This document shows positions 13,093-32,905 of a stretch of DNA of 64,000 nt, piece after piece. The notes under the pieces are model-generated. The model ran no database searches. It was given only the letters and a program-made list of their open reading frames with translations, and was not told the DNA's origin. The position numbers and the translations under genes are program-made. This DNA is from Hirudo medicinalis (lineage: Eukaryota > Annelida > Clitellata > Hirudinida > Hirudinidae). Positions within the stretch are counted from its first letter, which is position 1. Each line of letters begins with the position of its first letter. The stretch is taken from positions 228,531 to 292,530 of the forward strand of contig MPNW01000069.1 of NCBI GenBank assembly GCA_011800805.1, read 5' to 3'.

Positions 13093-14544
13093 AGTGATTA
13101 TGTCAAACAAAAATTAGTAATTGTGACATTGTTATTAAATATGGTGAACATGTTAAATGATTTAGCAACTTAAATGAATGAAATAAATATTGAAAACCAA
13201 ACTCAATCAATTATTGCATTATTTACCATTATTTATTTAAGAATTTATAAATTGCAAAACTTTCATCTATGATTTCTTTATAGATTTTTAATTATAAATT
13301 TAATCAGAAATATAATTAGAAATATAACTAGAGATGTAATTAGAAGTGTAATTAGAAATATAATCAGAAATATGATTAGATAGTAATTTAAAATTAATTA
13401 ACTTGTTCGTCAATACCGACATAATTATTTATTATTAAAAGTTAATAAGATATAAGTGGAGAATATATCTTGCCATTGGAACAAACGATGATGATTAAAT
13501 ATAATAATAATAATTATTATTATTATATTATATATTATTATATATTATTATATGATATTATATATATAAATAAATAATATTATAAAATAATTATTATTAT
13601 TATTATCATTTTATTGACTAGTTTAATTAAAATTCTTGTTAGTTTACATTTGTTGTTATTATTATTGTTGTTGTTGTTTTGTTGTTTTAGTATCACTATC
13701 AACGTTGTCATGGTAATTATAAAATATAAATGGTGAATATTGCAGTAGGAATACTCAAGAAATTAATTAAATTTATTCCATTAATTTAAAGGATGAACAG
13801 AGTCATGAATATTATTATTATTATTATTATTATTTTATTATTATTATTTTTATTATTATTATTGAACTTTAAAATAATTGTTTCTTATCATCAATCATCT
13901 CCAAAGAACACGGGAATGTGTGAATTTCAAATAAACATTTTTAAAGTAGGAACTTCACACTCTGACGACCTTCGAATTGCTTCAAAGCAATTTCCAAATA
14001 ATTACATTTTATTCTTAATTTATGAACGATCAGAAAAATTGTCTGCGATTTCAATCGAAACATCCTCCAATTTACATTTGGTTTTCACTTGTTGTGTTGC
14101 AAGTAACTTCATTTTTTTCACGTGGTTTTAGTTCAAAATTAACAAATTAAGGCGCATCATAAAGAAACCAACTCAATGATCACCAGGAAAATTCACAACT
14201 TGTCCACCATTCCAGCCAACGTCGGGATGGGTCTCTCCCCCTGGGAACCAAAAAATCTCATTCGTTTAGGGGGGTTAAAGTTCCGATCAAGGGCTGCTCG
14301 TAATTCATCGTCATAGCAACGGATTGCATGCGTCGAATAAATAATACATTCCAGTCATAAATAATGTGCATGAATAATATTAATAAGGAAAACACTGAAC
14401 AAGTGGATGTGTGAAAATGTGGCTGTGATGATCGGTGATAACATGTAAAATAAGCGTCAAATTCGATGTGTTGAATTGCCAAGTAAGTCTGATAAACTCA
14501 ACAACTATTGTCTGCCTTTAAACCAATTACATTCGAGAACAATA

Positions 14545-14590
14545 TCAACTAATTAATAATAATAATGATAATATTAATAGTAATAACAAC

Positions 14591-14660
<70 letters not shown>

Positions 14661-14720
14661 TTAATATAATAGCAACAACAATAATAATAATATAATAACA
14701 ACAACAATAATAACAATAAC
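14545..14720. repeat. AAT trinucleotide microsatellite
   Basis: Long run of AAT units interrupted by AAC and AGT variants. Confidence 0.9.
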
Positions 14721-15366
14721 AAATAAGTTACTAAGCATCAGAATAATGTCCTTAAATGGACGTAGCATTAAGTGGATGCATTTGAGCTGAGACAAAGAAT
14801 GGAAATACAGAGATAACAATGTTAGGGTAATGTTTGCCGATCCTGAACAAATCCTGAGATTGGAATCGGTGGAGGCCTCATTGGTTGTGCTGATAATGAT
14901 AATTCGATCAGACGGAGAGTGGAGGACTTATTGATGGAAGCAAATTCAATCTTTGCCGGGAGATTATTNCTTGCACGTTAGTTATTATGCTATTGCAAAT
15001 TATTTGATGTTTACTTAACAATTATTGACGACTTTATTATTATTATTGTTGTTGTTGTTGTTGTTGCTGTTGCTGTTGTTGTTAATATTATTATTATTCA
15101 TAATTTATTATATATGTAGTTCATTATTACGTATAAAACAGTAACAATCGATTTCAAATGCGTAACAAGAAATTGAGCAGACGAGTATAGTTGAACAATC
15201 GATGAACAAAGAAGCTCTGCCACTCGAAAGTGACGATGCGCAGGACGCCTGGAAATGTTTTTCCAGTCTTTAAGTCCTGCAGGCAGTTTTCATGGCAACG
15301 GAAAGCGGAGGGATTCAGCCATTTTATCCTCGTTGGAGGTGCGATGGAAACCTGCATTTCAATTTA

Positions 15367-15520
15367 TGGCGTCATCATCAACATCATCACCACCATCATC
15401 ATCATCATCATCGTCATCTTCATCATCATCGTTGTCAGTGTCATTTTCAATATCATCAACATTATCGTCATCGTGATTACCATGTCATTAGCTATGAAGA
15501 TCGTCATCATCATCACCAAA
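15367..15520. repeat. CAT/CATCAC trinucleotide microsatellite
   Basis: Repeated CAT with CAC and CGT variants. It creates His-rich and Ser-rich ORFs in different frames that have no other sign of being coding. Confidence 0.85.
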
Positions 15521-16609
15521 GATCTTATCTTGACATTTCACATATAAATGCGTGACACATTGTGGTGATGATAAAAGCATTAAATCCTGGTGCAGTTGAG
15601 AGATTTGAGTAAGTTTGTTTAAAACTTATTGACGGAGGATATGAAAGAATTCGTGAAAGCATATTTGTGACTTGTTCGTGGTTACTCAACTCTGAACACG
15701 AATAGTCTGCTACAAAAAAACCTGTTTTGCTTAATTAAGTATTATTTTAATATATATAATTACAGCAAGCGTAGAGTGTTCGTAATGTTTAATTGTAACC
15801 GTAACAAATATCCGTTTTCATCGTAATCATCATTCCACATTCCTCGAGAGTTCATGGAAAAGTGTTGTCAAAGCAAATTGGTTGGAAAGAGTTTCAAGCA
15901 CGAACGAATGAACAAATGAACAACTTCCAGCACTTTACGTTGAAAGTTCTGCGGCTTTTCGGATGGAAATACCGAAATATCAATTATTTTAATTAAAGTA
16001 ATATAAATTCTTTCATCTAAAATAATATCAAATATTTCAATTAAAGTAATTACTTAATAATTACAAAATAATAACTGGTGATAATAAAAGTGTTATTATC
16101 AATCTACTGCTGATAATATTTATGAACTCCCAAAGTTCAAAATGTGGTGAAATACTTGAAATATTGGGGAGTCAAAGAAACCACAATTCATAAAAATTAT
16201 GCCAGTACATTTATTTGTTATTTATTTATTAATTATTTATTATTTATTTATTCATTTATTTATTAAGATATTAATTTATTTATTTCTTCATAAGCAGCAT
16301 CTAAAAAGTTATCACCAGTTTCCAGGTTGTCTGTTCTAACAATTACATCGAAAATATTTCTTAACTTCCTGTAACTTCCTCGTTATCATGTCCATAAAAT
16401 CTTCCATAGCAGGTCAAAATGGTTTATTTCTTTATTATTATTATTTCTGTAAACCATTTTCATAATTTGTTTAAAGTTGGTTCGTGCTTCTGTTGAATCG
16501 AACAAATTAATTTCTGCCCCTTATTTCTTCCTTCTCCAACTGCGTCAGTTTTATGAATTTTATAAAAATCACTCTTCAATCAGAATATCAAACACATTGT
16601 TCTTTACCG

Positions 16610-16643
<34 letters not shown>

Positions 16644-17361
16644 TAAAGAGGTTAGCATCCGCCTAAAATTTATAAATTTTATCCCTAAACTGAATCCAAC
16701 TCTGAAATCACTTCTGATGGAATCAATCGTGGATTGACCCACCTGGTCAGTTATTTATCGAATTTCTTGTTCCACTTCGATCACCTTCTGATGTCTTCGT
16801 CTAATCACCGTGCAAATCTTCAGAAGTACTTGTAATTCATCCACCTGATGAAGCTGGTGTTAATTAAGAACAGACGCGTTGATGAAATGCGGAAATGAGG
16901 GTTTCTTGTTTCATCAGACCAAATGAGGACTCGTTTCACTTACAATCGAACATCGCCCTCAAATGTGGAAAATGCAATCTGCAACCGATGTATTTTTAGG
17001 ACATTATTCTGAATTTCAATATACCGTGCGATTCATAAGTCTATTCTTATGCAATATATATTCTTCAGCAGATAGATTATAGGTTTTTCAAATCCTTTGT
17101 CACTTGTTGATGTCATTCGGATCGACATATCGAGATAAGTTTCGATAACAATTAAATTAAACACGCGTTGCAAAAAAAATAAAATTAATTAGTAAAATTA
17201 AAAATGAATAAAAATATTTTAACGATAATTAGAACTTGATGATGATGATGATGATGATGATGATTACTGTAATGAGTTAACGTTTTAATGTTATATATCA
17301 TTAATGAGTACAAATTAACACGTGACTGATTGACGTCATTCAAGTGGCGGGAAAACACCAG

Positions 17362-19157
17362 GAGGAATGGTGGTGTGGTGGAGTTCTCTCAGTACTCTCG
17401 TGGATCATCATCTGTGCCACTCTGCCCTGGTCACTCTGTCTGTGCCTTAAGGTTCTGTGTTCTAGAGGCTGTTTATAGATCGATTGAAAGCTTATTGAAA
17501 AATTACCTGATTGATTGAGTGAGTGAGTGATTTATTTATTGCCTGAATGATTGAATGTTTGAATGATTGAATGATTGAAGTCATCGCATAAATCAGATCA
17601 ACGTGTACACGGCGAAACCATTTGTCATCTGCTCGTGTGCATTTTATGCACAGTACGAGGAGGTGGTAGTGCCCTGACGCCACTCCTTGCACTTTTTTTC
17701 AATCCTTCGTTCGTTCCAGATGTCCATCGTTCGTCACTCTTCTTTATATTCGACTCGCATTCGATAATTCAATCACTCATGCATTCATTCATTCATTCTT
17801 TCGCGTTGATGACGTTCAGGTGGTTCAAGAATATGAAAGAGCAGTCATATTCAGACTTGGAAGGTTACTGCCAATCGGTGCCAAAGGACCTGGTAGGAAG
17901 TTGGATGATGATGATAATGATGATGGTGATGATGATGATGATGATGACGACGACGACAACGACGACGATGAGGATGAGGATGATGATGATGGTGATGACG
18001 GTGATGATGTTGGAGGTGGTGGTAGTGGTGGTGGTGACGATGTTTTTAATGTTTGTATTCTTGTTTTTTGCAGGTTTGTTCTTCATTGTACCTTGTACAG
18101 ACTCGTACACCAAGGTGGACTTAAGGACAGTTTCATTTGATGTGCCACCGCAGGAGGTACAAAATTATAAGTTATTATTATTATTAGCATTAATTCTATT
18201 TATTAAATTTATCAAATTATTAACCATTAATTATGCACACATTAATGTATAAAATATTGAATATTAAATTTTAAATGGGTAAGTTGGTTTTATTAATGGA
18301 TATTAATTATTTATCGATATAATATATTATATATTGCAATATTTACAGAAATCAATTCTACTTGTCAATTTATTATTATCAGTACTTTCTATAAAAACAT
18401 TGAAACAGAATTTGATATTTGAACAGAAAAGTGCATTTTAAACTTTTTCAACTTTTGAGAGCCTTTTTCGACGGGTTTTCATCGTCAGTTGTCAGTGTTG
18501 GAATGTTGAATATAATGTTTGAGTAGTGCTTATTATTGCAAAGGTCTTCCTCTCCAACACTCCATCCATTTATCCATCCGTATATTCATCCATCAATCCG
18601 TCCGTTCATGTACTCATCCATCCATCAATCAATCTGCCCGTCCGTCCTTCCATTCGTCCGTCCAGTTTTTCCATCCATCCATTCACCCAACCATTCATCC
18701 ATGCATCCATCCACCGTGTGTACCTCAGGCATGCAGTGTGCTTTGACATTTTCAATTTTATCACGGAGATAGCGAGGATCAAACGGTGGCAAATAATAAC
18801 GTTTATGCTCTCGACGATGCATTATCGCCCAACTTTATTGACGTCATCGCCAAAGGTCATCACGATCATCATCATCATCATCGTTGAGGGTGTCTTTTTA
18901 TTGTTGCAGTTATAAACAGTGTTGTTGCAAAAATGTCATTATTTTGTTATTCCTTTTGCCACTGCAATTGATTTTGTCATCACAAAACAACAAGACAACA
19001 AATTATTACTTTAATTACTAGCATAAATATAATAATAATCATTATTATTACTGATATTGTAAATATTATCACTATTATTAGTAGTAGTATTATTATTAAT
19101 GTTGTTATTATTGTATTTATATTATTATTATTATTAATGTTGTTATTATTGTATTTA

Positions 19158-19188
<31 letters not shown>

Positions 19189-20925
19189 ACTATTATTATT
19201 GTTATCATTATCAGTGAGTGGTAGGATGACATGCAGCGCTATCTTAGCGAATGTAGGATATCAGCAGGGGTCCTTGCAAGTTGCACGTTTAATTCAATTG
19301 GACGCGGAAGACGATTACAAAAATTCATTGACAAACTACCCCCCTCAGAAGTCACGTGAGATCAAATAACGCCGCGGGATCTTCCGCTCTTCTCTCCTTT
19401 TGTCTTTTTTTGTTTCTCATCGGATCTTTCATTCAGATTGGATGGAAGGAAATTCATTGCCGTTCGTTCAATCGTATATTTTTATTCTACGACATCATGT
19501 GAAGTTTATTACTTAGTAACTCATCGAATTAATAGAATTAAACATTGATTTTAAAAACTAATTTTTGAATGAATATTCTCCACTTGTTTATGGTGGAAAA
19601 TAAACGTAATTCACTTTTAAACAAATCTACAGGTTCTGTCCAAAGATTCAGTAACTGTGGCTGTGGACGCAGTGGTTTACTACCGGGTTTCGAACGCCAC
19701 GGTGTCCGTGACGAACGTGGAGGACGCCCACAGGTCCACCAGACTGCTGGCTCAAACGACCCTCAGAAATGTCCTTGGAACGAAGAGTTTGAGTGAGATC
19801 CTCTCCGACAGAGAGAACATAAGTCACTTCATGCAGGTAGGAGGTGGAGCTGGAGGAGAAATTATGAGCGAAATTACGTCTGGACTATAATATAATTATT
19901 TAATTATTCAATTACTTGTCTCGTGTGCGCCGAGATCGACTTATTTGTTGCCTGGTTTTCTTGCCGTCGGAGAGGTTATAAACAAAATTTTAGAAACACA
20001 ACATTTTATTGGGGATGCTGTTATTATTTTTATTATTTATTTTTATTATATGTTTTGTAATGTTATTAATTATTGTTATTTTTGCTGTTGTTATTGCATA
20101 TGTTGTATCATTATCATTGCAGACTTGTTTGGACGAAGCCACTGATCCGTGGGGCGTCAAGGTTGAGAGGGTTGAAATGTAAATCTTTTACTCCCTCCTC
20201 TTCGAGAATGATAGGAGAACTATGGATAATAAGTTATTAATTACTACTTGAGAGACGACAAAGAATGAGAATGAACACCAAGCTATAACCGTGAATATTA
20301 AAAGGTTGCATTGGTTAATAAATTAAGAAAATAATTTACAATTACAGAAAAGACGTTAGGATTCCGGTTCAGTTACAGCGTGCCATGGCCGCGGAAGCAG
20401 AAGCCACGAGGGAAGCCAAAGCCAAAGTTGGTTGAAGAGTTATTTTTAGCGAGTTGCTTGATGTTATAACTTACTTTAAATTATAAGTAAATTTTAAAAT
20501 AAATAAAGTAAAATTTGCTAGTAAAGCATAAAGTATGGTAATGATAGCGACTTATACTTGCTATGAATATTCTCCATGGCAGTTACCATCTAGTTCCTCG
20601 ATTTTGTGTATCGAGACTCAAAAGATTTTTATTCTATCAGAAATTCATCAGTTAGCTTTATTATTCTGAAAGCATGAGGTTTGCATGACGAAAGGATGTA
20701 ATGCTTATGTAAACCTCCTTACAGGTCATAGCGGCAGAAGGAGAGCAGCAGGCCGCCACGGCCCTGAAAGCAGCAGCAGATATCATCAACCAATCGTCAT
20801 CAGCTCTCCAGTTGAGGTACCTCCAAACTTTGAGTCAGATCTCGACGGAGAAGAGCTCCACCATCGTATTCCCCATGCCTGTCAACTATCTGTCCAACAT
20901 CTTTAGGAACTTCAGTCGTACTTGA
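17362..20925 (+). CDS. Stomatin / MEC-2-like band-7 (SPFH) membrane protein
   Basis: Stomatins are monotopic membrane scaffolds that oligomerise and modulate ion channels at the inner leaflet. Exons: 17362-17451 (start could be 17345), 17820-17892, 18074-18156, 19633-19836, 20123-20178, 20348-20426 and 20725-20925; all have AG/GT borders and matching phases. The first exon encodes the hydrophobic hairpin (WIIICATLPWSLCLCLK) with the family's conserved proline and nearby cysteines that could be palmitoylated. Then come VVQEYERAVIFRLGR, GPGLFFIVPCTDSY, DLRTVSFDVPPQE, RLLAQTTLRNVLGTKSLSEI, WGVKVERVE, PVQLQRAMAAEAEATREAKA and LQLRYLQTLSQISTEKSSTI, in the order known from stomatin. The C-terminal part matches along its length and ends shortly after the usual FPMP segment. 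The N-terminus is unresolved (see candidate exons at 8378-11273). The gene is convergent with ABL. Confidence 0.93.
17904..18040. repeat. Intronic GAT/GAC microsatellite
   Basis: GAT, GAC and GGT repeats fill most of the 181-bp intron between the second and third firm stomatin exons. An Asp-rich ORF running through it is an intron read-through. Confidence 0.85.
18157..19632. other. Stomatin-like gene intron with CATC and ATT arrays
   Basis: 1.5-kb intron. It contains a degenerate CATC/CGTC tetranucleotide array (about 18555-18715), a short CAT run (18862-18882) and long ATT tracts (about 19020-19215). No exon seen. Confidence 0.8.
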
Positions 20926-21906
20926 ACTTAGACACAGAACAAATATCTTCCCTTGTCTTTCTCTTCATCGTTGTTGACAAACTTAAACAATCTCCCTCTT
21001 AAAACTGTCTACACTCCTCAGAGGATTCATGAGTTACTGCAGCTAATTTCCAAACTTTGACAAAGCCAGAACCGAGCGAAACTTTAAAAGGCGAGAATGT
21101 CAAGCATTTCAATCGACGGATTGCGGCCTCCATTAAGCTTCCGATCGAAGCTCTCCTGATTCATAAAAAATTTCATACAAAACAACGATCGGCCCTGAGA
21201 GCCTGGAAACGATTTTCTCACTCCAGACGCGTCGTCTCATCGGCCCTCCTAATGCATTATCCGATGACTTTACATGTTTTATGTCGGTCTGCTTACTTAT
21301 GACTCCTGTTCGTTTGTTCACTTTTTTCTTAAATTTTGAGAAAAGAAATATAAAAAATTAAACCTAAAAACTACCAAAAATTCTCCTGGACTGATAATAC
21401 TGAGCTGACCAGTTAACATACAAACACAGAATTTGTGCACGACCAGAGTTACGAACGCCTGGAAACATGAACAGACAATCATAAATAGCAAGATGTACAC
21501 ACATGATTTAGAAAAATATGCCAGTTCATGACCAACTCAACTTCAAATGTTGAGCTAACATACGTCGCCGAGAGGCCATCTTGAAAATGAATAAGGTTAT
21601 CCATCTAGACTTGACAAACTGTGATATGACAGAATTAACTGACGTGAGCAGGTTCTAGTAACTTTGTGGAGCAACTGACTAGAGTTAATGTGATATCCAA
21701 TGGTCAAATTCATTGAATGTCAGATTAAAAAAAAAAACAAAACAATTTAGAAAAGAAAACTCGAGAATCAAGCGCAAGCATGGTCGCAACAAAGCCAACA
21801 AATCTTCATTAATTAGATAAGCAAAAACAAGAAACATTAACAACACGATCTGCCAAGGAAAACAACGACCACCGAAGACGAAGACGACAAGATGACTCCA
21901 AATGAT
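20926..21906. other. Convergent intergenic region between stomatin-like gene and ABL
   Basis: Holds the 3' UTRs of both genes, which point towards each other. No canonical AATAAA in a convincing position was seen for either gene. Short ORFs (for example 21057-21302) show no recognisable product. Confidence 0.5.
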
Positions 21907-28872
<6,966 letters not shown>

Positions 28873-29335
28873 AAATGCTGTACACGTTTGACGAGATTAT
28901 TATTTCTATCTTTAACAAAAAATATCCTAAATATGATTTGAGCAATGTATAAAACAAAACAACACAAATCAATTGGGATCACGCATTTGGCTCATTGTTT
29001 ACAAATGTAAGGGGAGTAAATTAGCATGTCTAATGTTGACAGTTACGCTACCAAATGCATTAAATTTTAAAACATGAAATGAATTGTGAACAATTAACAA
29101 AGTTATTTTAAAATTATGAATAACATTTTATTTGAGATTAATTAATGTAGTTGTCAATAGCATTTAGAAAATAATTAAATATAATACAAATAGTAAAACG
29201 TCAATTGTTTTATTACATAGTCTAGCTTTCATGTCTGATTTTATCCATCGAAATGCATTACCTGGTTTTATAATGCCACGGAGTCTCGGCATGTATCGGT
29301 TAAAGATTGTTTAAGGGCTGTTTTGTTTGAAAAGC
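28873..29335. promoter_or_regulatory. Bidirectional intergenic region between ABL and MOGS
   Basis: Only 463 bp separate the ABL ATG (minus strand) from the MOGS ATG (plus strand), so both 5' UTRs and promoters must lie here, or overlap neighbouring sequence. I see no clear TATA box. The region is AT-rich. Promoter function is inferred from the head-to-head arrangement. Confidence 0.6.
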
Positions 29336-32300
29336 ATGGCAAAAAAGACGAATTCAGCTTCTAAAAGGCAGCAAAATCAAAAGCACAGCTCAAATGGCCA
29401 GGTAACATCTCAAACGGCGTTTATTCCAGAAACACGGTCAGCAATTCAAAAGAAGATTAAAGAGAGTCGAAGAAAGCATTACAGTCATGAATCTACTAGT
29501 TACATACAGCATGCAATGCTTTTTCTATTGGGCATCGTTACCGCGATGGCGTTTGCAGGATACTTTTGGTACAACAAAATTCTAATGGACATTGTAACAA
29601 CTCCACTGAATGCTGCTAAAGTTGTCAATCAGAATTTATCAGATGCATCTTTTGACTCAAGCAGATTTTGGGGGTCATACCGCTCTGGCCTCTATTTTGG
29701 CTTAAAGGCAAGAAGCCCAAACTCTCCAAACTTTGGTTTATAGAAACTTTTTTAAATTTTATGTACCTTATGTCATTGATTGAATTGTGGCTTGCTTTTT
29801 AAGGCATGATGTGGATGACACAACCATCAAAGTTTCCTCCAGAGATAAGACATTGGTGTAATCAAGGAGATGGCCTGGGCAAATATGGTTGGTTGGCTCA
29901 TGATGGTGTGAATTTTGGGATACATCAGGCTTTTGACAATCAGTACATCATCGAGAGTTCCTTTGTTAAGCAGCCTGGAGGAAAACATGGGGGGGAATGG
30001 ACTGCCAAAATACATTTGGAGCCAAAGGTTGTGAAATTCACTTTAGTTTTAGTGATACATTTAAATTATTGTTTGAAAGCCTCAGGTTTATACCAAGGTG
30101 AACACCTTGTGATTATATTTAGAAATGTTTAAATTTTGTTTTCTATTTGTGTGTGTGAGTTTTTCATTTCTTTTTTGTGTTTTGATATGTTAATATTGCA
30201 TCTGGTTTTGCAAAGGGTTTTCCATGCTGAGAGTAATAGTAATAAAAACAAATATATGTTTAGAACCAATTACTTTGAGAAATGCCATGCTAGTTAATAA
30301 GAACAAAATCTGAGTTAGGAATGCCCATTGCTTGATGGCTTGCCATTCCCATCTGCTGCTCAGTGTGCATATGCCTTAAGAAATTAATGGTGATCATGTT
30401 CCCATCAACTCATGAGTAGTCTAGATGTTGATATTATTCATATTTACTTAGAAGTGATTAAATAATATTTAGGAATTGTTGTCATAACAAACAAATCAAA
30501 TTTTTCAGCCATCTGCACCAAAAGATCTTACAGTTTCTCTCCTGTTGTACATGACCTTGGATGGCAACAAAGGTCATCTCAATGCTCATACTTTGAGAAG
30601 CAGCTTAAATGAAATATCAGGAACCACTGATGATCTTGGCCCATTTTACCTTCGCTTCAAAATGAACGAAGAGTCAAAAAAATTGGTGATGTTTCAAAAT
30701 CACCTCATAACCAGAGTCCCAGAAGATGTTGGAGATTTAAAGAATGTCATTTTCAATAATTTTGGAGTGACACAGCTAAAAAATTCAGCAAATCATTATT
30801 TTGTTCTTCAAGGAACTCGAATGCCAGAGGGAATTGATGTTAAAAAAGCCAATTTCATGGTCAGTCAAGTCACAGTGAGACTCCCCTTTGAAATGGAAGT
30901 GGTCTATGAATCAGGCAGTGCAGAATCAAGAATTAATGAATTATCTGGCAATTATTATGATGATTTACTGCTCAAGTATGAAAATGAATTTAATGAAAGA
31001 TTTGAAAAAATATTCCATTTGAAAGAAAAGAAATTTTCTCAGCATGAAATTGAATTTGCAAAGTCAACATTCAGTAACTTGATTGGAGGTATTGGATATT
31101 TCTATGGCTCCTCCTTGGTTAAGTCAAAATACTCCAAAGAACCAGTACCCTACTGGGATGCTCCTCTGTACACGGCAGTTCCTTCTCGGTCATTTTTTCC
31201 AAGGGGTTTCTTGTGGGACGAGGGTTTCCATAACCTTCTCATCAGTCACTGGGATGCTTCCATGTCAACAGACATCATAGGACATTGGCTTGATCTTATG
31301 AACACAGAAGGATGGATACCGAGGGAGCAGATTTTGGGATCAGAGGCTCGAGCTAGAGTTCCACAAGAATTTGTCGTCCAAAGCAATGAAAATGCCAATC
31401 CACCAACCTTATTCCTAACTCTGGAGAAACTTTTAAAAGATACAAAATTCATTGAGAATCATGAGTCTTTCCTTAAGATCATATATCCTCGCTTGACTGC
31501 CTGGTACAATTGGTACAACAAGACCCAGATATCTCCTCATTACTACTCTGCCTACTTCTGGAGGGGAAGGAATGCCACAACAATCCAAGAACTCAACCCC
31601 AAGACGCTGACTTCAGGTTTGGATGACTTTCCTAGGGCAAGTCATCCCACGGAGCATGAGCGTCACCTCGATTTGAGATGCTGGATTACCTACATATCTG
31701 GTATCTTGTCAAAAATTGCAAAAATTCTAAACAATGACCAATGGAAAGAATTTGACTCAACCCATAAGTTGTTAACAGACCTGAAGCTGTTGAATGAGCT
31801 CCACTGGTCTGAATCCAAAGGCAGATACAGCGACTTTGGATTTCATTCGGAGAAAGTGGAACTCAAGAGACCTCCAAAGGCTCCAAGGAACCAAAAGCCA
31901 GGTCAGAGACCAAACAATGAGAACCAACACCCACCCGAGAAAATCAGAGTCACCTCAAGTGACCCAATATATAAACTTGTTGACACAGAGTTTGGATATG
32001 TCAATATATTTCCATTTCTTCTGAAAATCTTAGAACCCACTTCTCCCCAGCTTGGGAAGATTTTGACAGATCTTTCCAATCCGGAACTGTTATGGACTCC
32101 ATTTGGCCTTCGTTCTCTTGCCAGAACGTCTCCCCATTATCGGATGCACAACACAGAACACGACCCGCCCTATTGGAGAGGAGCTATTTGGATCAACATC
32201 AATTACCTGGCTGTATCTGCTCTGAAGCACTATCAAATCACTGAAGGTCCTTATAGCATAGAGGCAGGCAAGCTTTATCAGAGCCTTCGGGAAAACCTGA

Positions 32301-32440
32301 TAAGGAACCTGTTGGAACAATACAACAAAACGGGCTATGTTTGGGAACAGTATGACGACTTGACAGGAGCAGGGAAAGGCAGTCATCCCTTTACAGGCTG
32401 GTCGTCCCTTGTGGTTCTCATGATGTCTGAACAGTATTGA
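29336..32440 (+). CDS. MOGS: Mannosyl-oligosaccharide glucosidase (processing alpha-glucosidase I, GH63)
   Basis: Removes the terminal alpha-1,2-linked glucose from the Glc3Man9GlcNAc2 N-glycan in the endoplasmic reticulum, the first trimming step after transfer to protein. Three exons: 29336-29735, 29804-30027 and 30509-32440; phases agree and give 851 aa (human 837). The first ATG in frame is at 29336. A short basic cytoplasmic segment precedes a membrane anchor at about residues 60-78 (type II topology). Family landmarks include WGSYRSGLYFGLKARSP, GDGLGKYGW, FVKQPGGKHGGEW, SRSFFPRGFLWDEGFHNL (around residue 442), ARARVPQEFVVQ, SGLDDFPRASHP, RHLDLRCW (around 593), HDPPYWRGAIWININYLA (around 763) and a C-terminal GWSSLVVLMMSE. 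The third exon carries the whole catalytic domain without interruption. Looks intact. Confidence 0.97.
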
Positions 32441-32589
32441 GTTGTTTGTTTTTGGGGTTCCAAATTCATGTTTTCCTGAATGCATGACATCTCAGTTTGA
32501 TTCTTCAATTTTCTGCTGATAAAACTCTTAAAGTAGGACAATGTTCTTTAGCAGAACTATTTGTTATATTTACTCTGCAATACTAATGT

Positions 32590-32595
32590 AATAAA
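32590..32595 (+). terminator. Poly(A) signal AATAAA of MOGS
   Basis: Canonical AATAAA 150 bp after the MOGS stop codon, with no other gene in between. Confidence 0.6.
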
Positions 32596-32756
32596 TTTAA
32601 GGGGGGAAAATTCATCTTGCAGAGTGCATCTTAGATTGGAATTGTGGAAAGGTGAACAGCACTCTCGTGTTTTGCCAGAGTTGTTTCTAAATCAGAGTGG
32701 GATTTAAAGTTCTTAATTGGCGCATTTTTTGACAAGACAGATTTGGGTAGCCAGTG

Positions 32757-32905
32757 ATGGCCCGGGGCGCAAGGACCCGTCAATCTTTTGGGACCTGCTC
32801 GGGCTTTAAAATATTACAATCATGACTTTTTTCGATTTTCCTATGCCAAATCGACATAACGTTAGGGGCCCGAAATTTCTGCCTGCATTCAAGTTCATGA
32901 GTTCG
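32757..32905 (+). mobile_element. Fragment of the hAT-type repeat related to the MITE at 55070
   Basis: Contains CGACATAACGTTAGGGGCCC followed by GAAATTTCTG, near-identical to the right half of the 55070-55206 element, plus a GGGCTTTAAAATATT block shared in reverse with the copy near 41930-41960. The outermost terminal bases are eroded, so the boundaries are approximate. Confidence 0.55.

Larger units (their letters stand above)
13093..17344. other. Putative long intron of the stomatin-like gene, microsatellite-rich
   Basis: No exon could be supported. The stretch contains AT/ATT tracts (13490-13615 and 13807-13862), a long AAT array (about 14545-14720), GTT/ATT runs (about 15035-15115), a CAT array (about 15367-15520), ATT runs (about 16200-16275 and 16610-16645) and a GAT array (17237-17262). 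An ambiguous base lies at 14969. A less AT-rich patch at 15230-15360 has open frames on both strands but no recognisable product. Confidence 0.5.

Noticed and set aside
17575..18252. 225-codon plus-strand ORF and an Asp-rich ORF at 17820-18140
   Set aside because: Both read through a short intron of the stomatin-like gene that is filled with GAT repeats. The real exons are 17820-17892 and 18074-18156.
18519..18915. Three overlapping His/Pro/Ser-rich ORFs
   Set aside because: Produced by a degenerate CATC/CGTC array within a stomatin-like intron.
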